Positions 1 through 14,760 are shown, counted from the first letter of the stretch. The stretch is 64,000 nucleotides of DNA from Opisthocomus hoazin (GCF_030867145.1 NC_134428.1:7316001-7380000), one strand, 5' to 3'. A program made the numbers and translations. Notes: generated from the letters alone by a model not told the origin.

Positions 1-3000
1 TCCCCTTCTCTCAGAATACAATAATTTAACAAAAATTGATTAAGTTTGCAAATGCTGTCTGATATTGTCTAACTTCTATAGATGATCCATGTGCCATGTC
101 TACTTTCCTGTCATGCCTCTCAGTAGCTAGGGGATTTTTGCAGAAATTTTTAAACAATTTCAGTATTGTCATACTCACCACCAAAGCAGTAATTTCTACT
201 TTTCGTTTCTTGTGACTTGCAAATATAAACAAATAAACGGTAGAAGCTGTATTTACTGCTCTGAATGGCCTTTCTTACTGTCTGTACAGGCCAAATTCAT
301 GCTACCAAATAGATCGTTTTCCCCTTGCCATTTGATGCTTTATAAATTTTAATCAAATGTTTTTATTACTACAAAATAACAAAATCTTATTTAGTCTCAT
401 GAGTCAAAAAGTAAAGAAAAAGCCAAAGTTTGTAACACCAGTGAGTTGAGAACGTAGCTTCTTCCTGTGAGAGAACACGCTCTCCATAGACAAACAGCTC
501 ATTTCCAGGCTATGCCAGCGTCCTTCACCATTTCGCCAGTCTGCGCACTGTTGATAGATACAGCTGAGCGTCGCAGTCAACAGCATTCATAGTTTGGCAA
601 AAACTATTCATCAGCCTTCTTATTAATTTAAGATAGGGCATACTTGATTTTGAATAAAAATGTGGAGTTACTATAAACAGATAATTTTACAGACAGGTTT
701 GGGGATTAATTTTTGGCATGCTCAGTCTAAGATCCTTGGATTACAGCTTCCTGAAGATGCATCTAGTGCTGTTTTATACTGTTGTGAAACAGAAAAATTA
801 CTGTAGCAGATGGCTGAAAATACTGGGAATTATGTTGTTTATCATCAAGTGCAAAACATGTAAATTGTATTTTGTTACAGAAAGTGTTTAGGTCTGGTAT
901 TGATTTATGATACTATTAATGACAAGTCAAAAATTTTCAAATGCACCTAAAGGATGTAGGTGTAATTTCTCTATTGAAATAAAATATGTCATAATGACAC
1001 TCTGATGGTTCTACGCAGAGCATCTGGATATTAAGTTAATACTGAGTGACTCAAAAACTATGACTAGATAGCCCGCGGATTATCAAATTAACTGGCTGCT
1101 TTATGGAAGTGAATCTTTCCTATTGCTATACTGGCCAAAATCTTGCTGTGCTATACCAGAGAAGCACTCTGCTGGCACTATTCTATAGACGGTGTACCCC
1201 GCTGACTGTACTTTGTGCTTCTGTTGAACCATGCACTGAGGGCGCAGGTCTGGGGAGGACGGCGGCATGGGGTGACGCTCCGCAGGTGCGCGCCGGGCAC
1301 TGTGCGAGATGCCCCAACGGCTCTCCCTGCGCTACACGCAGCAGGGCCTTGCTCACCGCCCAGGCCAGCGGCTATCTGTGAACATGCAGCACTCAGCATT
1401 ACCTTTCCCACCACCATTGCTGTCATTACAGAGGAATCAGCAGGCCTGCAAAGATACACGGGGATGGACACTGTGACTGACAGCACCAAACCTCCTTTGT
1501 TACTGTTCCTGTGTTCCAGCCATCTGCCATTCCATGCTTAACACAAAAGGTAACATATGCTTGGTCCTGTTTAAGTGGTAGGCCAGAGAATGCGTAATAC
1601 TATAACCTTAAATGGTGTTTTTTTTAAAAAAAAAACTAGCAACAACTGATTTTGCCTTCAGCCAGCAGAAATTCTGGAAAAGGGCAGAGGCAATTTAAAG
1701 GCAGAGAGCTGTGAGTAGGAACATGCTGTAACTTCACAAGAAAACCCTTATTTCTCTAGCCAGAAAAACCTTCCAGCCTTTCTCCTGCAGTAGATTTAGA
1801 CCTCTTTCACAGTGATTAAATGAAAAGGGACGCAGGTGAACCTGTGTTAAGACAGTTGGCTACATCAGTCCTTTGCTTTTGTGGGAGTGATTTGAAGACT
1901 GATATAAAATACATAAACTAGGCTCAAAGTATAGTTAAAAATTAAGCAGCTTGGAAAGCAAAATATGAATTATTCTGCTGTGTGCCTGGTAAAAGCTACA
2001 CAGCCTTTCATATTGCAAAATACAAACCCTTCTCAGATAGCAAATGACTCAAGGTGGGAAACAGAGAACGAATTACCTTTACACTAAATAGTGGTTTATG
2101 GTCATTGTAGGCTACAACTTGTCTGTTATCCTATTTTAGTTTATCAGTACTAATTCTCTTTGCTGAGTGTAACTTGCTCATTTGTCTGGTGCACAAGTTA
2201 CATTGTAAGTCAGCATAGTAACTTTGAGAACTTGTTCTGACTCAGCTGCAGGAACCTAGCGAAACAGTTCAGGTTGGGTTTTTTTGGTTTTGTTTGTTGT
2301 TTTTTTTTTAAATCTTGGGAGAAACCCTATCAAAATGCCTCAAAAGGCAATGGTGGAATATAAAAGCCCTGTGACGTAATGGTCTCTCTGCAGAGATTCT
2401 GTACTTGCTAGGTATTATTTGGGTCCTAAAAACGATAATATAAAGATGTTTTACAATTGATGCCACAGTCAGTTTGAGAGCGAGCAGTCATTTCTGAACT
2501 CCTACTGTGTTGCAGCTTATTGCAGTGACTGTCTAACGTAATATACTTAAGCAATTCAAGTAGAACTAAGTGTTTCTTTCCTCCTCGTTATATGCACACC
2601 TATCCAAACGATGAGGCTGCACTGGCCTCCTCCACCCCCTAGCCCTTCTGCAGTGACAGAACGTGCCTGTCTAGAGCTGCTCGTGGTGCGGCTGGGCATT
2701 CCCTTCTCCTGCTTCCTAATACAGAGAGCAAAACTGAACACTGTGGGACCTTTATGTGTGACATCCCACTTGCTAAAGTGGGACCCATCTTGCCTTGTGG
2801 TGGTGTTCTGAAAAGAGCCAGCCCTGATGGTCTAGGCGAGGATGCTGAGCAGCTCCGAGTTAAGGCATTTGTGGGGAGGACATGAGACACACTAAGCTCA
2901 ATGTTACCAATTTGCTTTCAGCTTGGAGCTGCCTGGAATGGTTCCACACATGTAGCGCTTCCCTGTTCTTCAACCGATGGTCTCCAGCGACATTCTGGAT

Positions 3001-4950
3001 TCCACTCACAGCATGCATCTAGCATGGACCAGACTGTATCTTGGTCCTTCCCTGCAGAGCTCAGTGGCAGCTAAATAAAGAAGGGCCGAACATGTAGGAA
3101 CCTAACCTTTGGCCTGTTCAAGTACTGAGCCAGCATGATCTGTAAAGTACCCATACCAGCTTCCAAGAAGTGACAGTGCTACTGCAGTAACAAGCGTATT
3201 TCAGTATTTTCCACTTTTTCTGCAGGTAAGCAAAATTACTTTAGTCTATCAAAGAGTTAGGAAAAAGTAACAATCATAAAACCATAGTGAGGTGTAAACC
3301 CACGTGACACACTTTTAGTAGGGGAAATAAGTGCCTTCTTTTTGCTGGAAGCATCTGTGTTCCTAAAGTAGCATCTTCCCACCATCCAGAGAATTTAACC
3401 TTTGGAATTAAAAGAGGAACAGGAGCCAAGGCTTTGTGTCATCATAAATGTAAACTAAATCCCGCCATTCAGTTTCAGTGTAATTAGAAGGACAGAGGAT
3501 GCAAACGAAATGAAGCAACTTTAGTTATGCTGTAAGAAAAACAGAAGTCCCCCCTTGTCTGAGAATTCAAGGGAAGATTTTGAGAAACCCATCCTAGACA
3601 GCAGACAGACACAGGGTAAAAAGTTTGGTCCATGAATCATGCCGCTTTTTGTCTTCTTGGGCAAATACTGCAACTTCACCGCAATTATGTTAATGTCTGC
3701 TAACTGCCTACACTCAGGAAGGTATTTTGGTGTGCAACTGAAGTGAGAGTGATTTGTAAGCAGTGCAAATATGATACCTGAGACCAGAGAGGATACGATT
3801 TCAAACTTCTTTTATCTCTTGTTGCCTATGGGAGGCAGATTCTGCCTAAACAAGCTGCTGTTTATGGGTACTGTTCCTCCAGTTTCCCCCATTAGCATCC
3901 GTGTATCATCCAGACCCTCACTGCGCTCCAGGGGTGTTCAGCGCTGAAATGTCCCACAGCCCTAGCTGCTCTGCATCAGCCTCTGCTAGCATCTACTATC
4001 TGCTGTGGATACCGCCCCGCCACTTCCGTTTCCAGGTGCTCTCTATTTCCAGTGCTAGTATTAAGTCTTGTTATTGTTGTGTTACAATATGTTACATCTT
4101 GAACAAAGAAACAAACAGGTCACTGCTGTGTATTAACAGAAGTCTAACTGATGTTGGTTTTTCTTCAGTAGCACTTTTTTGTTCACTCAACTGTATTCCG
4201 CTCGCTTTTGTTAGCTAGCATAAGAACAAAATCTGAACCAGTCAATGCAATAATACTAAGATGACAAGCAGGCAATTTACTTTGCTCCTGCTTTTGATCT
4301 TAAACATAAAAAGAATCTCAGAGATTTATGCACTCAAATTTAATGTATTCATTTCAGATGTTTTTCTGAAGTAATAATGTCAAGTTGCTAGCAACCTCTC
4401 CCCACCCCCGTTTTTTTCCTAAACTCTGTGAGAAAAGAGTAGTGCCTTGGCAGGCCTCATTTTCACAGCCCACTTCAAGGTATCCTCAGGTCAGTTAAAG
4501 GCATCCAGCTATATGCAAGAACTTACAGTCCCTTCCAACTACAAAAAAAAACCTGAAAACCAAACCAAAACAAAAAAGGTAGAGAAGTTGATTTGCTCTT
4601 AATCCCTGGTTTCTGAAATAGCAGTTGGGAAAAGCTTTGATATAAAAACTGCATGAAATACTAAAAAACTACAGTGTAAATAAATGTCCAAAGGATGGCA
4701 CCTTCACAAGCATTCATTATTTCATTTATTATGAAATACATAGTGATTTGAATTTAAATGTGACTCGAGGTTTCACAGTACCCATTAAACAAAAAGCAGG
4801 ATCCATTACTGCAAGACACTATTCATACCTAATGGATTATTCACAAAAAAAAAAGGGGATTAAAATCAGCATAAAGTAAAAAACTGTGCAGATAGTTACT
4901 ACAAAACAAAAGGGCAAACCAAACCACACACAGAGTCTCTGCGATCATCA

Positions 4951-4968
4951 CAGTCTGATATCAGACTG
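4951..4968. repeat. 18-bp perfect palindrome
   Basis: CAGTCTGATATCAGACTG is its own reverse complement. It lies in CPPED1 intron 3 with no known associated function. Confidence 0.85.
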
Positions 4969-7300
4969 CATAACAATACAACAGCTATGGAGTATCTGCT
5001 AGGGAAAAAAGGCCTGAACTGCCAAATTCATTTTTGGTCAGAACAGGACTCGAAGCCAGAGACTCGGGATGGGCACCATCCAGTGTTGGACACCAGGTCT
5101 TGCTCTGTCTGTTCTAAAACTGTACTTGGATCATGAAAATACCTAAAACCAACAAGCTTCATGCCTGCACACCAAACATGAGTTTTCAGAATCAAGCTAA
5201 AAAAAAATCAGTGTCTTTGTAAAAACAGGTTTAAATATAGGAATTGATTCTGATTTTACTAATCCAAAGGTGTCCTCCTGCCATGCAATTTACCATTATT
5301 TTCTGATCAAGCACAAAAAGTCCTTTTTAGTTCTGATCTGACAAAGTTGAATCTGAAAGACAAAAAGATTTACTGCTGCCAAAGATCTGATCATAACTCT
5401 TTCCCTGTAGAACAGTGCATTCCTACTAGAGAATGAAATACTTATTTTGGTACAAATTCTGTGAGCCCAAAGCAGACTATTTAGCACAGCTAATTCATGA
5501 CATAACAACCAACTAAAACATGGGCTGTTCAAGAGTCATCTGAAGAGATCCAATACTCACGTGTGTTGATAAGCCGTAGACTCTTCATTAGCTTGACTGT
5601 GAAAAGCGTTAGTAACTACTTTGCTTTTATGCTAATTCACACACTGCATCATGTCACTTCAGACTGTAAGGCTGCAAAGTGGCTTTGGCAAGGCAAGAGG
5701 CAAGTGCTGAGGACGGTAATTAATAGCTCATGTAATTCAGCATACTACCTTTCATGCTATCTGTATACGTTCATTCATAAGCAGAACTGTTAAAGCACAA
5801 CTTACTTTTAAACAAATTTCAAACAGAATTTGTATTTTAATTTGGATACCTTTTTCCAAGTCAAAACCAAGATATGAACACCTTGCTCATGGTTTCTATT
5901 GCAGACACTTCTCAACAGAAAATCCAAAAACATCTCTGAAGACTTTTCCCCCCCTCCCTGATTTCCAGTGTCTGCTTTCTAACGCCAGCTCACCCCATAA
6001 GTAGTCATCGCAAGAGCTTCAGCAAGCTCTCATTGATTCCCATCTTTCTCAATTTAGCAGCTCTGGTAAGATGGACAATTTTTATGGGGATTTCCCATCT
6101 TCTCGTGGTTCTCTCTTCAAGCTTTGTGAACTAAACCAGCACGCTGTATTAAAAAAGGGCTTTTCTTACAGAGATGGTGTAACAGGTACTATTAAACTGA
6201 CTCGCTGCCCTAACCGGGAAAGAGATCTAAACCGATATCCGAGATCTGCTTTGGATGCTTCAGGGAAAAGACTGGTACAGAAAGGGATGACCAGGCCAAG
6301 CAGCCTCAGGAGTAACTGCATGTATACAACCATCGCATCCTCGCAGACTGCAGTAGCTCTGACTTAAAAGAGATTATTCTTTGTAATGACGACCATCTTA
6401 CAGCTCTTCTGAGTTCCCAAGCAACCCAAAGCAGAATAATGTTCTGAAAGAAACCTTTAGCTACCCCAGTGTTGTTAGCATGCTGTTGATTTTATTTCTG
6501 ACAAGAATCAGAGAAGACAACAGTTCATTACATGAAAAAAAACTACATACTGAATACCATGCAGAAGGCAGTTGGTCTGTTAGCAGAAGCAGCCAAGGTT
6601 ATTTTCCAGAAGTTTAAAAGTGCAGCATCTTCTTCCCACAAATTGAAATTTATCACTCAGAGAAACCCTTCTAAACAACGGCTCTGCAGCACCAGGGAAA
6701 ATGGTCAGCACGATTTTGGCATAATTGCACTGTAAGAGAACAAAGGCAGTTTGCTGTGTCTCATGGATAATCCCCTTGGGAGCGATGACCTCCCAGTCTG
6801 AGCTCATTGTGCAGTTCAGTCCCAGCATTCTCAGACTCTTCTCCCTCCCTTAGTACTCTACTGCTGTTGTGTTCTGCAGCGTAGAAACATGCAAGGAGGT
6901 GGAAGATGGGGCATGTTTCCAACTCCACTTGGGGCAGGAAAGAAAGGGGACTATGGCCTCGCTTCTCTGTGCGGACCAGTAGCCAACCGCGTCTTCTTTA
7001 ATCAGTGTTTTGACCAGCCTTTCTGTTTAGGGAGTAGTTAAGTCATTATAAAATGTCTCTGTTTTAAACGTGAAATGCTGGCCAAGTCACCTTTTTGCTT
7101 TATTAAACAGACAACACACATATTCCAGAACAATGCAACAGTAAGATTTTGTGAAATACATCTGTTTTCCTTATGTCTTGAGAAATTTGGTGTTTGCTAG
7201 CTTAATTCAATAAATACAGACTGAGGCCCAGTTTCAAAGGAAATCCAGTTACAACGACTTCACAAGTCCAAATAGGTTAAAACAGGATGGAGGACAATGC

Positions 7301-7342
7301 ACTCACACTTATCTTGCAAACAACGTACTCACATTTATCTTG
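7301..7342. repeat. Short direct duplication, period 26 bp
   Basis: ACTCACACTTATCTTG at 7301-7316 recurs with one difference as ACTCACATTTATCTTG at 7327-7342. Confidence 0.8.
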
Positions 7343-8084
7343 AACTATTAAAAATAATTTCATAAAGAAACATGCACCTAGAAAACAATTTTTCTTACAC
7401 AATTCGATGATACTAGGCTGGAATTCAGACTTGAAGTAGTTTAAATTCCAGGGGTGTCTGACTCCTGTTTCTGTAATTACACTCACTTCCATGGCTTGCT
7501 TCCAAAAACACCTGAATTCAGAAGCAGCTGTTTTCCAACTCCAGTTCCTAACGCACGGAAACCATATGGAGGTAGGTTTGCTGTATCCAAAATGCAACTG
7601 GCCTACCCTCTGCTGGAAATCAAACTGCTCCATCCAGCACTACAGACAGTGCAAAAATATAGGAAGAAAATTACCAATATAAAAATAAACCAAAGAAAAG
7701 CAAGCAAATTTTCCAAATTAGGAAGAGAATGCCTGGAATAATCAGCATAGGCAATCAGTAGCATGCTTTACTTAGACTCAGCCTTCAATTAAACAAATGC
7801 TTTTCTCAGCAAAAGCAAATGAGACTGTAAGAGAATGAGAAGGCTAAATTAGTGCAATATGAATGACATAATAAATATGTAATGGGTACAGCACAGACCT
7901 TGCTTCTCGTCCCATGCACTTTGTAGAGAATTTTGGGAAAAAAGTGGTTCTGACTGAGCAATGACATTTATTACACGGTCCAGATTATCACCCTTTTAAG
8001 TGTTGATTACTGAACTATTTTTTACAGTAACTGCAGACATGAATCGACGTTCACTGCATTTCATTTACAGATTTATGGCTCTCA

Positions 8085-8290
8085 ATGCAGACTGCAGGTG
8101 AAGTTCAAAGCAAACAAAAGGAGGCATTTCTTCACCTGGCTGTGAAACATGAAACTCCTTCCTGCAGACCAGCTGAAAGCTGAGAGTTTTCAAAAAGCAA
8201 CTGAACAAAGCTATAAAAGAATCACTAAATTGCACTATATTGATAACATTAATGTGATACAGTAAGTCCCGGAAAGAAAAATTGTTGTAG
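8085..8290 (+). mobile_element. Old CR1-type LINE 3' fragment
   Basis: The sequence AAGTTCAAAGCAAACAAAAG followed by GAGGCATTTCTTCACC and GAAACTCCTTCCTGCAGA resembles the CR1 segment near the 3' end of ORF2 (TTCAAAACAAACAAAAGGAA...TTCTTCACACA...GGAACTC), which also continues into a TTCAAAAAGCAACTGAACAA-like stretch. It is truncated and diverged. The boundaries are approximate. Confidence 0.55.
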
Positions 8291-8772
8291 ACAGGAAGAG
8301 TAATTGGAAGAAATACTATTCTGCACTTTGCTGTCTTGTGCTCTTCGCAAGGGTTTGGCTAGTAGGAGAAGCAGGAGATGGCTACAGGGATCGTCTTTCT
8401 GGTCTAGGTACTCTGCTTTTAAGTTAGCTGTTCAAGTTTAATGACAAAATGAGGTTTAAATAGAATTACGCTTATCTAAAAATCACTGCTTCACTGGCCA
8501 AACCTCTCTCTCAATCAAGGACTGAAAAAGAGGACATACTAGCAAAAGCTGATCCTACATATATTTGTCCCCAAAACTGCAGTAGCTAGAGAGGAGCAGT
8601 AGTAGACCCAAAATGGAAGCAGAAAGGTAGAGAAGCAGTTCTGTAAAGAAATGAAATGGCACTGAGTGTAAAACCTGAACGTTATCAACACTCCAGTACC
8701 CCTTCAGAGTTTTCACAGGCAGGAGAACAAAATAAGTAGAATCCAGGCACAGGGAGATGCTACTCTAAGCGA

Positions 8773-8814
8773 TGCGTGTGTGTGTGCGTGCACACCCACG
8801 CATGTGTATGTGTA
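8773..8814. repeat. (TG/CG)n purine-pyrimidine alternating tract
   Basis: About 40 bp of largely alternating purine-pyrimidine sequence (GCGTGTGTGTGTGCGTGCAC, then CA-rich and TG-rich parts). Such tracts can adopt Z-DNA. It lies in CPPED1 intron 3. Confidence 0.75.
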
Positions 8815-11800
8815 GATACGTATTTTTTAAAAGGCAATGTTTCTGGCAAATACAACCATTTAAGTCACATGGAGAAACCGATCCTGAGCACTTCCCCTGG
8901 AGCACTGGGCACAAACTAGCTTTTCTTTTTTCCTTTCACTTGCAGCGTACAACTGCCTTCTGAAGTGCTGAACAGCCTGGTCGGTTCAACAGTAATACCT
9001 GTGCTCAGAATAATTTTGTACTCCAAAATGATGTTCTTCCAGCTTCCTTACAAGAGCACGCATCAACCAAAGGCATTTTTGCCATACCTTTTTTCTGCCC
9101 TGGGCAGGTGGTATACGTAATTTTTTCATGACTCCAGTGCTACAAAGCGAAAGATAACATACAGTAGTCTTTGTAGACAAAATCTCATCTCTGGTTTGGA
9201 ACAGAATTGGTTTTATCTCATGGCAACTTGAGAGTGCTCACATCACCCCATCTGCCAAGCAGGTGTTACAGCAGCAAACAGAGATGTGGAAGCATCCGTC
9301 ACAGCACTGTTAGCAGAACTGTTCAGTGCGCAGGTAGTTCTCAGAGCCTGTTCTCTGAAAAACTCCCAGTCACTTCCCACTAACGGAGCTCCAGGAGGAG
9401 GAAATAGCCCCTCTGGTAAGTGTCAGGAATCAACACCCTCCACTTCACAACCTTTCCAGTCGGCCTTACGTAACAACATTACAGAATTATTTTGTGTAGC
9501 CCTCTAGAAGCTCTATGTTATCCTACCTCCTTCATCAGAGGAGTGGTGTGGATAAAATAGAACTGAGTAATTACAATTTACAGCGCATCTTAATATGCTT
9601 ATAAGCATCTTAATAAAAACACCCTCTGTACTGCTGTTTGCAAACACGATCCTGCAAACTTGCAGAAAAACTCTTCCTTAAATTTGCTTTTAAAATGAAG
9701 AATCCAGAGCTTGATGCAACTAGAGGTCAGGGGGTCTGTGTAAGTGGGAGACGAGATATCACTTTGCAAAGTATATCTATGTCAAAAGTATTTTTGTATA
9801 GGACACTGAATAGGGCTATATAGAGCAGGACCTTAGTCTCGCTTGTTTGTCCTATATAATCAGAGTAGAAACAACAGGCACGGCCAGAGGATGATTCCAG
9901 AACACCTCATTAGGGTGCCGGTATAAATAAGCCTTTAGAGGTGCTGTCTGTAGAGGGTCACTCTGTGTTTCCAGTTAATTTTTGTGAATTCCTCTTGTCA
10001 CCTTTCAGTGGAACTTATTTCCTGGTTTTGCTGCTTTTTCCATTTGAAAGTGAAGCTTTCGCAGAGACCTGACACAAACCCCAAACTACCCTGGTGCTCC
10101 AAAGATCAGAAGGAAATTTTTATCAACCAAAACTTCAGCCCAGTGGATAAAACAGATTTCAAAAATCTATCTAAGAATAAATAATATTTAATGTCATTAC
10201 AGACTACACTAAATAAATGCATTTTGTACTTGCTGCTGAATTTCTGAAAAAAATGTCTTTGTGTATCTACATGCTAGATTACATTATCATACTCAGGGAA
10301 CAGTTGTCTTAAAAAACACTGTTCTTACACAGTGACATAGAAGGTATCAAATTTGGTTACTGTACCTGTACTATGAGTGCATAATTTCAAGGCTGAAAGA
10401 GGTTGAGCTAAACCTCTGAAGCTGAGTGTATTTAAATCTATACTATCTTACATACTGACAAAGTGACACATAAGTGAGCACTGAGATTACTCACTCGATG
10501 TATGGGCTTTGCCAAACTCAAGGTCTCAATGGCAGGAAGAAAAAAATATTACTCCCTTGTCAACTTTGATTACACAACAAAGAAAATAATGAAACATAGC
10601 ATATGTTGTCTGGTAAATTTTAGAAACAACAGCTTTCAGCTCTTCATGCTTTAATTTTGTGCTCAAATGTATCTCAGCTGCGGATGTTCAGAAAGCTGCT
10701 TCTTCCTCTAGTACTGCTCTCCTGTCACAACATTTCTAAGAGGAAAATGTAGGTATCACAGTCTTGCAATGAGTGAAGGTGTTAGAAGTTACAGCACCTA
10801 CAGTCACAGATATTATGAAAAAATATGCTGTTTAATAAAGTTATTTTTCCCCGTATGTACCAATAAAGTATTTTGAACCACATCTGAAAAATTGCTTTGA
10901 AAACATCTGGACGAACTTAAAACTATTTAATTAAAAAAAGCGCTGGAGACTGCAGGACATTTCCTTCTGTGTTTTAGATCTGTTATCTAGTGATTCTCTC
11001 TCGGATGCAAAAATCTCTCACCCAGATAGACCACCGATACTCTTCATCTCACTCTGAACCAAAAAGCCTTTTTTCAACTTTGTTGGTGAAAACCCAGCTA
11101 TTAATTTAGGTTTTATTCAACAGAGCCCTTAAACAAGGTTCAGACACTTGCTTTAATGTTTTAGTTCATTAGGGGCATTAAGAAACATACATTACTATAT
11201 TGTGTTAAGTAATGTAAGTAATTTCAGTGTGTCCGTGATGCTTCTCCACAACAAGATTGTCTATAGGTCAACAAAAATACCTGTACTTTGCAGGTCACAG
11301 AAAAAAATCTTTACATCCTAAGAAAATTACACCGGAATAAGATATGTAAGAAAAAGTATGTCCTCTATTACATAAACTCCTTAATTTAAAAAACTAATTT
11401 ATCACTTATGTTTATCAGACAAATGACACATAGACCGGATTTTTGGCTAGACCACTAGTACTGCTTTATTGTCCCTACAAAGGTATGAGAAAACCTATTT
11501 ATATAAGCACTATAAAATTCTTACAAGCCGAACATGCATTTCACGCAGCAGAGCAGAGTGACTCCAGCAGATCTCCCAGATGAGAACGCTGGCTCAGCTC
11601 GGTCCCAGTTCTTGCACACAGGTCTTTTCTGTACTTAGCTTCTGCACACAGAGGAGACAGAGTTTGACAAGTGAGGCTCAACTTTCAGAAGTTATATGCT
11701 TTCAGAAATGTATTTTCACTGAAATGATAAACTGTGTTCTCAACTAAGTTGATTTTCACTGTCATGGAAGTGACTTTTTCAAGGACAATAGTTGTTATAA

Positions 11801-14760
11801 TGCATTTAAAGCAAAAAAAATGGCTAGGAGGATTTCTTAGGCATGCTGCTTACAAGCATGATTTAACTTTGCATAGTAGTAATACATATTTACAAGTGCC
11901 AGATTTTCAATTTATAAATATTTATCATAAGGACATGATTTTATCTTTAATTAGCCCAACTGTTAAGGACACTTCTAATGTGAGAAATGTAATTCAGTAT
12001 TTCGTACCAGATGTAGCCTCTACAGCTAGTCTTTCATCTCTGCTTGTAACAAGCGGATACTTAAACCAAAATCATTATGTAATAGATTAAGTGATTAGAA
12101 AAGAATAACTGCAGAAGAGCTGGGCTTTGAATTTAAAATAATAGTTTTCTGAAGGTGCATGCCTCACACTGAAGCACCTGTGCAATATCCCCATACTTTA
12201 AGTATCTGATGTATTTCCTACACGTACCCATATGGATTTCTTTGTTCATGGAAAGACCTGCATTACTCGATTGTCCTTCCTTTCCTGTCTCTGTGTTTGA
12301 CACTACTAGAAAAAGTATAAACATGAAAACTGGGATAGTTCTAGGTCTGATTCTGGGTTACCAACAACAGAAATACGATGCCCATCTAATCACATCGCAC
12401 TGCTGAACACGGCAACCCCAAAACATGCAGGTTATGCTGAAATTTTTTGTAACGACATAACAAACCTTTGGACAGGTTGGAAACGCTGGATCAGAGCGCG
12501 AGAGAGCAGAAGGAAGGAAGGACTGCTGACAGATCAGGGGGGAGAAGAATAGCAGGAGCCTGGTGGACTCATTAAAAAGGCAGGCTTACTTTCTTTTTCC
12601 AGAATGAATAGTTGCACCAGATTTCTAACTGAAGTGTTATAAGGGGTTAGCCTTCTTAAACTGCAAGCCATAATTAAAAAAAACAACAAACATAGGCAAC
12701 ATAGATTGGGATTTCATTAGCAATAGCCTGTGTGTGTTTCAGTCCTCCAAGAAAGTATGAACTGGGGGAAAACCAATTTCATGTCTAACGATATGCTGAA
12801 ATCGATTATTCTTTGGCGAAGCAGAGGGTCAGAAAATAAGTGGTGTCGTTGTGTATCCGTGCACCTATCCTACCACAATAACTGCCTGTTTGCAGTCCAC
12901 CGGTAACATGTTGTGGTCGTACAAAGGAATGATAAATGGGAACAGAAGGCACCCAGTTACTAAGGAAACTCTGAGCCAACTTTTGATTCAGCTAATTTTT
13001 CTCACCAGTCTGAGTTACAGTCAACTGCTTGCTCTCTGTATTCATGTAATTAGCAAAAAATTTCATTATTGGATTGCGAATATTACCTATTGACTCACTT
13101 ATTGTATAAAACTGCAAGCAAAAGATCAATATTTTAACATATTCATGAAGGAACCAAACAACACATCATTTTGGGAGGATTTGTAGGGATGGGAACAAGG
13201 GACACAATGGGAAACGATGGAGGGAAGGTACAACAGGCAGGCTGGCACAGAACAGAGTCTGGGAATTTCTTCCGCAGAGCTCTCTTGGATTGCTGGCTTC
13301 CCATTCTCTCTTCCTTTCTCCCATCATTTGAAGCCAACCCAACTTCTGGTTCAGCCTCCGGATAGACCGATTCTCCTAATGTGTGAAACGTCCCTCTGAG
13401 AAACATGATAACGTTAACAGTCATAAATGTCACCACTGTAACATTTTGCATAATTTCTTTTTTCTCTTGATTAATTATATTCCCAGTACTGTGTGACCAA
13501 ATGTTAGTAAACCATCTGGATGACAGACAACTCCAGAACAGAACTGCTTTGGTTTCCACATTAATGCTCACTTACTGGGATACACCTGTATGGCAACGTC
13601 CTTCTGCTAACAGGCTCTCCGGTGAACTAGGACCTGTTTGTAGCCAACAGTACATAAGCAGTCATTTGCAGTCATTTAGTTGCCCAAATTTCCAATAGCA
13701 ATACTTCCCACTATGTTAACACTAGCGCAAAAATTAAAAAAGATATTATGACGCATTCTCAGCATGTCTCCTTATGGGAAAAAAACGCACCTGTAAATCT
13801 TGAATCTGCAGCTATTTCAGTCCCCTGGAGAGCCCTCAGACAGCTACAAATTTTGGCCCCACTGATTGGAAACAGTAGGAGATTCAGAGCTTGGAAATTT
13901 GGCTGGTTTTGGATGAGTCCAGGCTTAACAATTATATGGTAAAGTAGGAACACTATCATAAACAACTTGCATTGTTCAGTAATTCAAGTGACATGCTCTC
14001 TTATAGATACAGCGAAAACGACACTCCAATGCAGCGATGGCAGGCTGGCGGGAGATTGTGAGGGACTAGCACACCCCAGCAACATGGAGGCAATTAACAG
14101 GGAACAACGGGAGCGGCACGGAGGAGTAGCTGCGTACTGTCTCTGTCTCAATGGCATTCAAGTGTCACAAACAAAGCTGAGGGAGTTGGTACAATATACG
14201 TGTTTAGCACATGTTCCACCTGCTCTTCATCCCAGAAGTGGCCCCTATTAGTAATGGATATGCAAAGGATTTATCTTAGCAGAGCAAGACTCTCTTTAAC
14301 ACTGAATAAATCTGGAGTGCATTACACTCTAGGTTTAAAATTGGCTCAGTGTGGGAGAAAACAACCTCCAAGGTAATTCTGAATTCTGTTTCCATGTTTT
14401 ATGTAAAGCATAAATTCTGTATTTTTCTCCTATGGCATTACCTGATGTTCCGCTCCCTATGCAGGAACAACTCCGGTTGTCTTACCTCTATCAGTACTTG
14501 AAAAATGGAATTCTTGATATTTAGGAGCTTTTCACTTTTAGTTTTTACTTTTCACTCAAAGTTTTAGATTTTGTTTGGTGCTTTTTACAGGTGATTAGAT
14601 TCAGCTGATATTTTTGGCCTACGGGGAACAATGACGCTTATAAGCAGTATCTAAAATTCCTTGAAAACAGTACCATTTAAGTTAAATGTATTTTGTCTGG
14701 CAGCATGGCCATTAACAATTTTAAACAAAAATTCAAAAATAGGAAAATTTGAGAAAATAC

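Larger units (their letters stand above)
1..14760 (-). other. CPPED1: CPPED1 intron 3 (partial; terminal exon not found)
   Basis: This AT-rich non-coding DNA lies downstream of CPPED1 exon 3 on the minus strand. I looked for a reverse-strand block encoding the family's GHYHRN motif and the following C-terminal residues and found none. The last exon is therefore probably left of position 1, and intron 3 is then longer than 14.7 kb. The stretch contains an ancient CR1 tail (8085-8290), a CA/TG-rich tract (8773-8814), a short GC-rich patch (about 1230-1375), an 18-bp perfect palindrome (4951-4968) and a small 26-bp-period duplication (7301-7342). Open frames here are short and lack recognisable domains. 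I see no other gene. Confidence 0.7.
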
